Positions 53,185 through 62,241 of a stretch of DNA of 64,000 bases are shown piece by piece. The position numbers and the translations under genes were made by a program. The stretch spans positions 34,866 through 98,865 of the forward strand of contig JAPPFH010000023.1 of the NCBI GenBank assembly GCA_028875185.1, given 5' to 3'. This DNA comes from Chloroflexota bacterium (GTDB taxonomy: Bacteria > Chloroflexota > Anaerolineae > Aggregatilineales > Phototrophicaceae). Numbering within the stretch: the first letter of the stretch is position 1; every line of letters starts with the position of its first letter. The notes beneath the pieces were generated by a model that did not search any database, was not told the DNA's origin, and worked only from the letters and a program-made list of their open reading frames with translations.

Positions 53185-54042
53185 ATGCGCATCAAAATCG
53201 GTCTGGCGCAGATCTACCCCAAACTCGGCGATGTGGCGCATAACCTCGACGTCCACCTGGAATACGCTCGTAAGGCGCGCGCTGACGGCGTCGACTTGCT
53301 CGTCTTCCCCGAGCTGTCGCTGACCGGTTATCAAGTGCAAGACCTCGTGCCCGAAGTGGCGCTGCGAACTGACGAGAACGATCCAGTTTTCGTCGAACTG
53401 CTTCAAGCCAGCGCCGATATCGACATCGTCGTCGGCTTTGCGCATGAAGACAGCCGCAATCGCTTCTACATAGCGGACGCCTACCTCTCCGGCGGTGAAC
53501 TCGTCCACCTGCATCACAAGCTCTACCTGCCCACTTACGCCATGTTCGACGAATCGCGCTATTTCGCCCAAGGCAACAGCGTGCGCGCCTTCGACACCCG
53601 CTTCGGGCGCGTCGGCATGCTCATCTGCGAAGACTTCTGGCATGTCTCGCCGCCCTATCTGCTCTGGCTCGATGGCGCTGATATCCTGATCCTCAACAGC
53701 TCCAGCCCCTCGCGCGGGCTCAACGATAGCGACCGGCTGATGGGCGCGCGCTGGGTCGAGCATGTGAACCAGGCTTACGGCAGCATGTTCACGTCCTACA
53801 TCCTGCACTGCAACCGCGTCGGCTACGAAGACGGCAAGAATTTCTGGGGCGGCTCGTCGGTCGTCGACCCCGATGGCGAATTCATGACGAGCGGGCGCTA
53901 CTTCGATGAGGCGCTGATCACGCAGGAGATCGACCTGAATCAACTGCATCGGACGCGCGCGCGCCTGCCGCTGCTGCGCGATGAGCGGCCCGGCCTGGTG
54001 CGGCGGGAGCTGGGCCGGATTCTGCGCGAGAGTTTGGGGTAG
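53185..54042 (+). CDS. Nitrilase-family carbon-nitrogen hydrolase
   Basis: 285 residues. The Glu-Lys-Cys triad is visible: LLVFPELSLTGY (Glu), LHHKLYLPTY (Lys) and GMLICEDFWHV (Cys). Members cleave non-peptide C-N bonds in amides or nitriles; the C-E-D-F-W context fits the amidase/N-carbamoyl-type members more than true nitrilases, though not decisively. ATG at 53185 follows GAAGGAG by eight bases and is preferred to an upstream in-frame GTG-like start at 53152. It is three bases ahead of the FRG gene, so the two may share a transcript. Confidence 0.9.
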   Translation: MRIKIGLAQIYPKLGDVAHNLDVHLEYARKARADGVDLLVFPELSLTGYQVQDLVPEVALRTDENDPVFVELLQASADIDIVVGFAHEDSRNRFYIADAYLSGGELVHLHHKLYLPTYAMFDESRYFAQGNSVRAFDTRFGRVGMLICEDFWHVSPPYLLWLDGADILILNSSSPSRGLNDSDRLMGARWVEHVNQAYGSMFTSYILHCNRVGYEDGKNFWGGSSVVDPDGEFMTSGRYFDEALITQEIDLNQLHRTRARLPLLRDERPGLVRRELGRILRESLG

Positions 54043-54045
54043 GGG

Positions 54046-55029
54046 ATGAAGACGGACAAGTATGGAATACCATTGATTCGTTGTCGAACAGCCAAGGGAT
54101 TCCTAACTCAGCTTGACGAGTTGCATGATCGCTGGGCGAGAAGTACGTGGATTTTCCGTGGTCAGAATGACGCAAGTCGAGCTCTGTATCCCAAGGCCAT
54201 GAGAAAGGACGGGCTTATAGCCAGATTAGTTAAGGAACGCTTGGACAAATATACGGATCGAACGCTTGTTACAAATGACGCTGCAAAACAATGCTGTTTG
54301 CAGATGGATGATGACGAGTTTCGCGAAAGAGTGTGGCACGCTTTACATGTATCTATTGAGAAAAAAGTAGTTGGAGCTTTCACAGAGTTAGCAGACCAAT
54401 CGAGACTGGACGTTCCGACCGATACTCTGGGCAAAGTCGGGGGGTCTCGCTGGCCACTTGAACGCTTAGTATCACATTATGTTAACAAGGCCTGTTTGTA
54501 TGAAATTGAACATTATCCTCGATCAATAATATACGCGCTTGCGCAGCATCATGGGATCCCAACTAGACTGATGGATTGGACTTTCCGATCGATGGTGGCT
54601 GCGTTTTTTGCAGCTTACGAGTTCAATCTTAGTCGTTGCTCTTCCAACGGCAAAGTGCCCACCCATATGGCAGTGTGGGCTGTACGTTGGCCGGACCTGG
54701 GGAGATCAGGCCTTTTGCGGTTAACTCATCAACGAAACCTGATTGGGAATCTACAAGCACAGGAGGGTCTTTTTCTTTACAATCCGCTGGCTGATAAAGA
54801 CCGTCCGTCCCGTCATTCCTGGCTCAATTTTGACCACTTACTCGAAACAATCGTTCAATTCGAGGCTGTTTACAAGATAACGCTTCCGTTTTCGCAGCGT
54901 CACGAGGTGCTTGAACTTCTCGCAAGATTAGGCTATCGACGACCATATCTCATGCCGACGTTTGATAACGTTGCTGACGAGTTTATCAGCGGAAGACTCG
55001 ACCCTATCGAATTTCACGAAAGGCACTGA
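54046..55029 (+). CDS. FRG domain-containing protein
   Basis: 327 residues. The FRG motif is WIFRGQNDASRALYPKAMR near 35-53, followed by ALAQHHGIPTRLMDWTFRSMVAAFFAA near 165-190 and NLQAQEGLFLYNP near 245, the conserved core of FRG proteins. FRG domains are of unknown mechanism and occur often beside phage-defence and transferred genes. The gene is visibly richer in A/T and AT-ending codons than its neighbours. It starts three bases after the nitrilase-family gene. No other defence gene flanks it in this window. Confidence 0.88.
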   Translation: MKTDKYGIPLIRCRTAKGFLTQLDELHDRWARSTWIFRGQNDASRALYPKAMRKDGLIARLVKERLDKYTDRTLVTNDAAKQCCLQMDDDEFRERVWHALHVSIEKKVVGAFTELADQSRLDVPTDTLGKVGGSRWPLERLVSHYVNKACLYEIEHYPRSIIYALAQHHGIPTRLMDWTFRSMVAAFFAAYEFNLSRCSSNGKVPTHMAVWAVRWPDLGRSGLLRLTHQRNLIGNLQAQEGLFLYNPLADKDRPSRHSWLNFDHLLETIVQFEAVYKITLPFSQRHEVLELLARLGYRRPYLMPTFDNVADEFISGRLDPIEFHERH

Positions 55030-55092
55030 TAGTCCCACGCATATCTCTTCGCGGTACCATCTTCGGCGTGGTTCATCAATCGTAGACTCGGA

Positions 55093-56757
55093 CTACTCGC
55101 TCGCGTTTGTCGTGACAGGAGCACCAATCTGACACTTACCGTCCAGTTCTTGCCCCGGCGGGCAGTAGCCGTTCGCGACAGAACCGCTCCACGTCGCCCC
55201 GCAAGTGCCATCCGAAATATGGTTATCGCCGCTCTCAAGCAGTTCACCTTTGCGCCCTAAATGACAATCACCGCCGGGATTGTCGGCGAGGATGCTTTCA
55301 TTGATGCTCGCAATACCCTGATTGGCTATTGCGCCGCCTTCTTCTTCAGCAGAATTATTGATGAAACTGCTGCGACCAACCGTCAATTCACCCCAACTGT
55401 AAATCGCGCCGCCGTCTTCCGCTTCGTTGTCACGAAAGACACTGTGGCTGATATCGACGACTTTTTCTTCTGTTCCGCGAATAGCGCCACCCTCATCCCC
55501 GGCCGAATTCCCGGTGAAGATACTATTGCTGATATTGACGTTAACTGTTACAGTCCCGCAAATGCAAATCGCTCCGCCGTCTTCACTCGCAAGATTATTC
55601 CTAAATGTGCTACCGTCAATTCTTGTATCACTCCAAGTGTAGATTGCTCCACCCTCTGCTGCTGTACTGTTGATAAAGGTACTATCGTTGATTATTGCCT
55701 GCTCGCCATTTGCAATCGCGCCGCCAGATTCCTCTGACATATTGTTCATAAAGATACTTCCGCTTATGCTTGCTTTTCCCCAGTTGAAGATTGCGCCACC
55801 ACGTTCGCCAGTTGAATTGTAAGTAAAATCGCTGTTGCTTATCTCGATCATTGTCGCATTTTTCAGGTATATCGCGCCTCCATCATATCTGGCCGAATTA
55901 TTAGAAAATGCACTGGAACTAATCTCGATAATTGCCTGATTCCACAGGTTTATCGTGCCTCCGTCAGTTCCTGAGGAATTACCTGTAAAAGTGCTAGCAA
56001 CTATGCTAGCTGTTGTAGCATCCCAGCATTGTATTGCTCCTCCCAAGTCCGCCGAATTTCCGGTGAATTCGCTGTGGTCTATTGTGACTCTTGCCTCACT
56101 TGCGCTGTTGATTGCACCTCCTCCTTCACGAAAGCCAATTGCTCTATTTTTTTCGAAAATGCTGTTGCTGATGACGACAGATACGGAGTCCGTGTTATAG
56201 ATCGCGCCTCCAACACTTGCAGAATTATCCTTGAACTCGCTATTGCTGATCGAGACACTTGCCTCTCCCAAGTTGAAAACCGCACCGCCCCAATCTGCAG
56301 AGTTGCCCTTAAAGACACTGTCGCTGACCTCAAGGCTGCCGAAATTCAGAATGGCGCCACCGATGAGTACGTCTTCATCATATAGATCGTCGTCATCCGC
56401 GCCACGCCCATCAGCCAGCGTCACATTCTGAATCGTCAGCGCGCCAGTTTCTTCCACACAGAAAATCTGATACTGCTCATTCCCGCTGATGGTATAGCCA
56501 TTGCCCTCGACTGTGATCTCGGATTCGATTATCGGCAGAGCGGCAGTGAGCGTGATATTTCCTGTCAGCGTGATTGTATCCGCGCCGCTTCCCGCCGGGC
56601 AGCCGCCAGTCGCCGCGTCACTGTTGGCAGCGTTTATCGCATCCGCCAGCGTGCAATTGGAGTTAACAGTAATATCGGCGGCGTAGACGGTCGCTGTAAG
56701 AAGCGCGGGCAGGCAAATCATGGCTAGCGGGACGAAAACACGACTTAACTTAAGCAT
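55093..56757 (-). CDS. Secreted Pmp-like right-handed beta-helix protein
   Basis: 554 residues with a signal peptide (SRVFVPLAMICLPALLTATVYA). DITVNSNCTLADAINAANSD follows, the CSLPD-type entry of polymorphic-membrane-protein-like beta helices. About a dozen repeats of the type GGAI...SISNSEFKDNSA then follow, with GG-A-I and F-x-x-N spaced roughly every 20-25 residues. The C-terminus has several Cys (GDCH, GTCG, GYCPPGQELDGKC). Likely a surface-exposed adhesin; it has no obvious anchor. ATG at 56757 is preceded by a TTG in the same frame. Confidence 0.8.
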   Translation of the reverse strand: MLKLSRVFVPLAMICLPALLTATVYAADITVNSNCTLADAINAANSDAATGGCPAGSGADTITLTGNITLTAALPIIESEITVEGNGYTISGNEQYQIFCVEETGALTIQNVTLADGRGADDDDLYDEDVLIGGAILNFGSLEVSDSVFKGNSADWGGAVFNLGEASVSISNSEFKDNSASVGGAIYNTDSVSVVISNSIFEKNRAIGFREGGGAINSASEARVTIDHSEFTGNSADLGGAIQCWDATTASIVASTFTGNSSGTDGGTINLWNQAIIEISSSAFSNNSARYDGGAIYLKNATMIEISNSDFTYNSTGERGGAIFNWGKASISGSIFMNNMSEESGGAIANGEQAIINDSTFINSTAAEGGAIYTWSDTRIDGSTFRNNLASEDGGAICICGTVTVNVNISNSIFTGNSAGDEGGAIRGTEEKVVDISHSVFRDNEAEDGGAIYSWGELTVGRSSFINNSAEEEGGAIANQGIASINESILADNPGGDCHLGRKGELLESGDNHISDGTCGATWSGSVANGYCPPGQELDGKCQIGAPVTTNASE

Positions 56758-56955
56758 CAAACTTATTTCCTGTTTCTATGATTTCAATGGATAAAGTATA
56801 ATGCTACTCGCAGTGAGAGGTCAATCAGCAGAGGTTGATATCTTTACACTACTCACCTGACAGGCCGGCGCCTGACGCAACCGCCAGCCCGCAATCCCGT
56901 ATCCATAGTCGTCGTCGTCCCCAATAATTGGGGAATCCAGCGGCGGAACGTGATA

Positions 56956-56964
56956 TGATATAAT
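56956..56964 (+). promoter_or_regulatory. Extended -10 promoter element
   Basis: TGATATAAT (extended -10, TATAAT at 56959-56964) lies about 50 bases before the SPFH gene; no convincing -35 is present. Confidence 0.45.
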
Positions 56965-57013
56965 CAGCGGGTGAAACTTAGCTAGCAGACGCAACTGCTA
57001 TGAAGGAGCAGAC

Positions 57014-58060
57014 ATGAATTTTGGAGGTTTACTGGGAATCGTCGCGGTGCTCGCGTTCGGAGTTGGCATATTAGGCGTTGCCTTCGCCTTCACCCTGGCA
57101 TCGCAGGGCCGGTCGGCGCGGGGTGGCGTTATGCTGGCGATCGTGGGATTCGCCGCCGGTGTTGCGCTTTTCATCATCAGTTCCGGCATCTTGATTGTGC
57201 AGCCGGCGCGGGCAGCCGTCATCGTCAATGTCCTGACTGGCGAGCTGGAAGATCCGGCGCGCGCCCCCGGCACATCGATCATCATCCCCGGCTTGCAGGA
57301 GTACATAATCTATCAGACCGATCAGCGCGAATACACCATGTCGGGCATCAGCACCGAAGGCCGCCTGCAAGGCAACGACGCCGTCGAGGCGCTGACCGTT
57401 GATGGACAGGAAGTGCGGCTGGATATCACCGTGCTTTACCGCATTGAGCGTCAAGATGTCAATCTGATTCACCTCAATTGGCAGAATCGCTACGAATCCG
57501 ACTTCATCCGCCCGACCGTGCGAGCGGTTACGCGTGATGTCGTCTCTCAATTCGAGGCGGAAGCGATCTACGGTTTGGAGCGTGAGGCGCTTGGCGGACA
57601 AATTTCCGAAGTAGTTGGCAGAGAGATGAAAGGCGAAGGCTTGACGCTGACATCGCTGCTGGTGCGCCAGATCGACTTCAATGACGCCTTTGCCAATTCG
57701 ATCGAAGAGAAGCAGATCGAGGAACAGAAGCTGCAGCGCGCCCGCACCGAAGCCGAACGCGTCCAGACCGAAGCCGGCGGTCGCGCCGATGCGCTGGAGC
57801 AGGAAGCCCGCGGTCGCGCCAACGCTCGCTTGATTGAAGCGCAGGCGGAAGCGGAAGCGCTGCGCGTCATCAGCGACCAGATCGCCGCCAATCCGAACCT
57901 GATCCAATATCTCTATGTCGCCAACTTGTCAGATAATGTCTCCTTCGCGCTCTTGCCAGCGGACGCGCCCTTCATCTTCAGCGTGGATGACTTCACGCAG
58001 CTGGGTGAGGACTTTGAAGCGCCAGAGGCATCAATTCAGTTGACCGAATCGGGTCGATAG
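57014..58060 (+). CDS. SPFH/prohibitin-family membrane protein
   Basis: 348 residues. Two N-terminal hydrophobic segments (about 4-27 and 37-62) precede the SPFH domain (QPARAAVIVNVLTGELEDPARAPG, DGQEVRLDITVLYRI). A long Glu/Ala/Arg-rich coiled coil then follows (QLQRARTEAERVQTEAGGRADALEQ, about 230-300). Such proteins form large membrane rings and scaffold lipid domains or proteases. The C-terminus (VSFALLPADAPFIFSVDDF) is the flotillin/prohibitin-type tail. GAAGGAG gives a clear ribosome-binding site. Confidence 0.9.
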   Translation: MNFGGLLGIVAVLAFGVGILGVAFAFTLASQGRSARGGVMLAIVGFAAGVALFIISSGILIVQPARAAVIVNVLTGELEDPARAPGTSIIIPGLQEYIIYQTDQREYTMSGISTEGRLQGNDAVEALTVDGQEVRLDITVLYRIERQDVNLIHLNWQNRYESDFIRPTVRAVTRDVVSQFEAEAIYGLEREALGGQISEVVGREMKGEGLTLTSLLVRQIDFNDAFANSIEEKQIEEQKLQRARTEAERVQTEAGGRADALEQEARGRANARLIEAQAEAEALRVISDQIAANPNLIQYLYVANLSDNVSFALLPADAPFIFSVDDFTQLGEDFEAPEASIQLTESGR

Positions 58061-58089
58061 CTCGATAGGCGCATAGTCTGAAAGCACTG

Positions 58090-58113
58090 AGGGCGCTCCA
58101 ACTGGAGCGTCCT
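58090..58113 (+). terminator. Hairpin after the SPFH gene
   Basis: AGGGCGCTCC pairs with GGAGCGTCCT (one G-U) around AACT, followed by a weak T-containing run. Possible terminator. Confidence 0.5.
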
Positions 58114-58132
58114 TCACTTTGGTTCCGCGTCC

Positions 58133-59416
58133 GTGTCGCGTCATCGGATACTTTTAATTTCCCTGCTCCTGCTCGCCGCTGCGCTGACGCGCGCTCAGGG
58201 AGAGGCCGCTTTGCTCGATCGCTATTTCTACACCTATCACAACCCGGCGGGGAATCACTTCCTGCGCGGAAACGGGACCTTTCCCGATGTAATCGCGGTC
58301 GATGCGCCTTTGCGCGGGCGGCCCTCCTGGGCGGTCGGCTACGCGATGGAGACGGCAGTTTGGCATGTTGTGCTTGAAGGCGGCGACCTGCAAGTGATAG
58401 AAGTCGAAAGCGGTGGGGCGGCGCGGACGCTCGCCTATGAAACGGGCTGGTTTGAAGGGGCGCAGCCACCGATTGTCGGCGTCTCCATGATCGAAGGCAC
58501 CTATGTCATGCGCAGCGATGCTACGGTCTCGCCGCTTTCTCATCCGATACCGGTCAATGATTTTGAAGTCTTATACATCAATCGCGCTGGCGATTTAGTG
58601 CTGGGGCGGGAAGGCAGCGTGGTCGACAGCCTGCCCGTCAATGCAGCTGCGGACGCCCGCCTGGTGATGAACAGCGTCGGCCAAGTCGCCATCTACGCCA
58701 ACGCGACCGATCAGCGCTATACGCACGGAATCATGGGCGACCGCGTCGAAGCGGCGACTCTGCTCGTGCTTGAATCGCGCGACAGCCGCATTCAGCTTCT
58801 CGCGCGCATCGTCCTGCCTGGCCAGGACGTATACGAGGGTATCGCGCCTTTCTGGGCGGATATCGATGGCGACGGCGTGGAAGACCTGGTGACCACCGTC
58901 TCGAATGGTTCGCTGGGGGCCCGCCTTCGGGCGTACATTTGGGATGGCGCCGGGATTCGCCAAGAGCTGGATGGACCGGCAATCGGACGAGGCAATCGCT
59001 GGCGGCATCAACTGACGGCTGGTCCCTTTGCAGCGGATGGCGCTATCGAAATCGCTGATGTTCGTACACCGCATCTGATGGGCGAGATGGAGTTTTTCCG
59101 CCTCGGCGATGGCGGGCTTGAGCTTGCCGCGACTTTTCCCGGCGTCACGACGCACCTGATCGGCTCGCGCAATCTTGACCAGACGGCGGCTGGCGACTTC
59201 AATGGCGATGGCGCGCCCGAGGTCCTGGCGATGGACTTGCGGCGCCGCAACATCGTGGCGATCCAGCGAAGCGAGTCGGGCGCCCATGAAATCTGGCGTC
59301 TGGATGCCGGCGGCGAGATCGTCAGCAACTTCGCCCCAGTCGAACTGCTTGATGGCGGGCTGGCGCTGGCTGTCGGCGTCGACGATAAGCGATTGCGCGT
59401 CTGGCTGCCGGTTTAG
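58133..59416 (+). CDS. Secreted FG-GAP/VCBS-repeat protein
   Basis: 427 residues with an N-terminal signal peptide (ILLISLLLLAAALTRAQG). Two calcium-binding FG-GAP-like units are visible: ADIDGDGVEDLVTTV near 240 and GDFNGDGAPEVLAMD near 360. The rest reads as beta-propeller-like repeats without further named motifs. It is probably secreted; no enzymatic motif was seen. The start is GTG at 58133. Its stop overlaps the convergent protease gene by four bases. Confidence 0.65.
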   Translation: MSRHRILLISLLLLAAALTRAQGEAALLDRYFYTYHNPAGNHFLRGNGTFPDVIAVDAPLRGRPSWAVGYAMETAVWHVVLEGGDLQVIEVESGGAARTLAYETGWFEGAQPPIVGVSMIEGTYVMRSDATVSPLSHPIPVNDFEVLYINRAGDLVLGREGSVVDSLPVNAAADARLVMNSVGQVAIYANATDQRYTHGIMGDRVEAATLLVLESRDSRIQLLARIVLPGQDVYEGIAPFWADIDGDGVEDLVTTVSNGSLGARLRAYIWDGAGIRQELDGPAIGRGNRWRHQLTAGPFAADGAIEIADVRTPHLMGEMEFFRLGDGGLELAATFPGVTTHLIGSRNLDQTAAGDFNGDGAPEVLAMDLRRRNIVAIQRSESGAHEIWRLDAGGEIVSNFAPVELLDGGLALAVGVDDKRLRVWLPV

Positions 59417-60498
59417 AGATCGACTTCCATCACATCCATAACCGTTTGCATCGGCGTGAAAATGGTCGCCCGGCGGGAGCCGGCAAATAGCAGACCGACC
59501 GCTTTGAGACTGTCGCGCTCGACAATCAGCGCGCCCGAGTCCCCACCTTGGCTCATCGGCGTGGTGATGACCTGCCCGACGAAGCGCGCCTGCAAGTCCT
59601 CGCCGTAGGACACATCCACGGTGGCGTTCATCAAGGTGACGGCGCCTTCGGTATAGCCGGTGGTGCGCCCTTGTTTCCGTACATTCATGCCCAGCTGGGC
59701 GAGCTTGGTTCCGTTAGGCCGGCCGATCTCGGCGATCGCCTGCTGGAATAGCATTGGATTATCCGGGCGGGCGAGCGCAGCATCCACCCGATTCGGGTAA
59801 ATCGGCATTGATTCGCTCTGCGGCGTCGCCTTGGGCACGCTGGTTAGGCGTTTTGACGAGCCGCTGATCCATCCGAATGCGTTCCCCACGGTGGCCCAAA
59901 GCTCGACAATGTCGCAGCCGCCGGGCGGGAAGAGTGGCGGGCTTGACCTTGGCGGCGAGGGTCCCCTGCCGGACTCGTCATAAAACCGAATCATCTCAAA
60001 TCGATGCAGCTTGGCGACGACATCATCGGGCCTCACACCGTGATCGGTCGGTCCTGGTTGCAAGATAACATCGCCGATTTCAGCCTCGTTGCTGTTGGCG
60101 AGCACATGATTGTTGGAAAGTATGAGCGGCTCGCCGGTGTTTTTGTCGAAGACGATGGCGCCTAATGTGCCGGCGGTGACTTTGTAATGCCCGATGCTGA
60201 CGCCAGCCGGGATATTGGGGCGGAAGCGGTCGCGCGGGTTCACCAGCGCTTCCAGCCGCCCCACCTCAATCACATCGGTTCTCGCCCCGTTGACATCGGA
60301 TGGCACGATGTCGTCCGCGCTAAGCGCCTCAATCGGTTTTTTCTGCTGAACCAGCACAGCCAGCGCCAACTGATCGGTGACTTCTTCCTTGTAGTTCTTG
60401 AATCCGACCGCCACACCAACCACGCCGCGCCGCCGCAACAAATCCGCCTGCGCCAGGCGCTGCGCCTCCAGCGTTTGGCGGAGCAAATCCACCGACAT
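59413..60498 (-). CDS. Trypsin-like serine protease
   Basis: 361 residues without a signal peptide. The chymotrypsin-fold triad is LILSNNHVLA (His), a central Asp (RVDAALARPDN) and SQGGDSGALIVE (Ser). A ~110-residue N-terminal part (GVVGVAVGFKNYKEE...) and a Pro-rich insertion (about 175-190) flank the core. It resembles NAL1-like/viral-type S1 proteases, with natural substrates unknown. The lack of a signal peptide suggests a cytoplasmic enzyme or leaderless export. Confidence 0.8.
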   Translation of the reverse strand: MSVDLLRQTLEAQRLAQADLLRRRGVVGVAVGFKNYKEEVTDQLALAVLVQQKKPIEALSADDIVPSDVNGARTDVIEVGRLEALVNPRDRFRPNIPAGVSIGHYKVTAGTLGAIVFDKNTGEPLILSNNHVLANSNEAEIGDVILQPGPTDHGVRPDDVVAKLHRFEMIRFYDESGRGPSPPRSSPPLFPPGGCDIVELWATVGNAFGWISGSSKRLTSVPKATPQSESMPIYPNRVDAALARPDNPMLFQQAIAEIGRPNGTKLAQLGMNVRKQGRTTGYTEGAVTLMNATVDVSYGEDLQARFVGQVITTPMSQGGDSGALIVERDSLKAVGLLFAGSRRATIFTPMQTVMDVMEVDL

Positions 60499-60965
60499 TC
60501 CGCATCATCCTCATTGTAGCCTGCCAAACCATTATACGACGGATTGCGAGAGCGGGATAACGCCCGCCGCCGCGCGCAAGCAAGTCATGCGGAATCATGT
60601 CTCAATAACGGGAGTGCTGAATATCGCAGAGTTACGATGCTTGCCGAGTCTCACACAGGGTAATTCACCACAGAGAAACAGAGGGCACAGAGATTTCTTG
60701 ACAAGATCGGGCTGAATCCGTATCGTCAGCATTTACCACTCCCCAATTACTGCTTACTTGACTACCGAGGACATGGCCTTATCTGGAGGGCGCTGAGGTT
60801 TGAAATTGCTGCTACGCTCGCGCAATAGATGCCGCCATTCTTACAAATCGAAGGGTTCGCTGCCAAATTAGCCCGTTACAGCTTTGCTCCTTGTCCTCAT
60901 TTTTCTCGGCGCGCTCGGCGGTTAATTGCCGCGCGACTAACTTGGTTCTTCACCTGCCTGCACCC
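60499..60965. other. Intergenic region with CTCTGTG-type repeat, no gene seen
   Basis: This gap lies between the protease start and the end of the threonine synthase gene. It holds the dispersed repeat at 60664-60694 and no ORF with a ribosome-binding site or recognisable product. Confidence 0.45.
60664..60694 (-). repeat. Dispersed CTCTGTG-type repeat, copy 2
   Basis: Reverse-complement match of the repeat at 42757-42797, sharing CTCTGTG, CCTCTGT and CTCTGTGGTGAA. Confidence 0.55.
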
Positions 60966-62048
60966 TTAGGTGGCGACAAGGTTTTTGAGTCCGCTGCCAG
61001 TGAAAGCGATGACCAGCTCGGCGTCCGCGCCGATGCGCTCGCGGATCTTGGTTAAGGCGGCGGCGGTCACGGCGCTGGTTGCTTCAATCATGAAGCCTTT
61101 GCTGTGCATCCGCTTCCGCGCCGCTTCAATAGCGTGATTGTCGACGCGCAGCGCGAATCCATCCGTGTCGTAGAGCGCGCGCAGAATCTGCGCGCCGCGA
61201 ACCGGGACATCGACAAGGATGCCATCGGCGATACTGGGTAAAGGCTCAATCTGAGGCGGCGCCTCGGACAGCGTTTCCCAGCCGCGCACAACCGGGTCGA
61301 CGCCCGTCGATTGCACCGCGATCATGCGCGGCAACTTGTCTATCAAGCCGGCAGCGTGGAGCGCCTTGAAGCCGCGGTAGAAGCCGAGAAATAATCCACC
61401 GTGGCCGACCGGAGTCGCTAATGCCGCGGGCGCGCGACGCCCCAGTTGCTCCCAGGTTTCCCAGGCGGCCGTCTGCTGCCCCAAGACGAAGAAAGGGCTC
61501 CAGGCGTGGCTGGCGTAGACGCGCTCTTCAGCCGCCAGGTATACATCCGCCAGGTAGTTATGCGATTCGATGATGTCGCCGCCGAAAGACCGTATCAGCT
61601 GTTTCTTGCTTTCGACCGCGGTGGCCGCCGGCACAAAAACGGTCGCCGACATCCCCGCGATTCCAGCATAAGCGGCGAGCGAGGCGCCGGCGTTGCCCGA
61701 CGAATTGTCGATCGCATCCCTGGCGCCGTGGGCGGCCAGGTGGTTGAGCATGGTCGCGGTGCCGCGATCTTTGAAAGAACCGGTCGGATTTAGGTATTCC
61801 AGCTTGGCGTTGAAACCGATGCCGTCAATCTCAGCGCGAACCAGCGGCGTCATGCCTTCGCCCAGGCTGAATCGCCGCTCCACCGGAAGCATTGCGCGGT
61901 AACGCCAGAGGGAGAAATCACAGGCATTGATGGATGCGGCATCGAACGCTGGCAGACCGACCAAATCGAGCGAGCCGCCGCAGGCTTTGCAGCGCCAATC
62001 AAGCGCTTCCGCGAGAATTCCGCATTTGTTGCACCGTATTTCTGTCAT
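60966..62048 (-). CDS. thrC: Threonine synthase
   Basis: 360 residues of the fold-type II PLP family. An N-terminal zinc ribbon (CNKCGILAEAL..CKACGG) leads to the PLP-lysine segment LEYLNPTGSFKDRG and the phosphate-binding SSGNAGASLAAYAG, with FTGSGLKN near the C-terminus. Converts O-phosphohomoserine to threonine with release of phosphate. Other PLP-dependent enzymes share these motifs; the zinc ribbon plus NPTGSFKDRG pattern fits threonine synthase best. It is divergent from moaA. Confidence 0.85.
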   Translation of the reverse strand: MTEIRCNKCGILAEALDWRCKACGGSLDLVGLPAFDAASINACDFSLWRYRAMLPVERRFSLGEGMTPLVRAEIDGIGFNAKLEYLNPTGSFKDRGTATMLNHLAAHGARDAIDNSSGNAGASLAAYAGIAGMSATVFVPAATAVESKKQLIRSFGGDIIESHNYLADVYLAAEERVYASHAWSPFFVLGQQTAAWETWEQLGRRAPAALATPVGHGGLFLGFYRGFKALHAAGLIDKLPRMIAVQSTGVDPVVRGWETLSEAPPQIEPLPSIADGILVDVPVRGAQILRALYDTDGFALRVDNHAIEAARKRMHSKGFMIEATSAVTAAALTKIRERIGADAELVIAFTGSGLKNLVAT

Positions 62049-62241
62049 CGAGCATCCCGTTTATTCGTCCGTCCATTGCGCCGCGTCCGCCGGGTATCAT
62101 ATCCAATTCTAAGGGACATAAGCTATACTGGCTATTGAAGAGGCGTATGCCGGCACGGTTCGCCTTATGAGCCGGCGGGCTTGATATACGAGTGACGCCT
62201 CGCTACACTGGCATGTCACACGAGTTGTCTGAAGCGGGACG

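Noticed and set aside
54046-56757. Defence island spanning the FRG and beta-helix genes
   Set aside because: Only the FRG gene has a defence-linked domain; no restriction, toxin, Abi or CRISPR gene is nearby.
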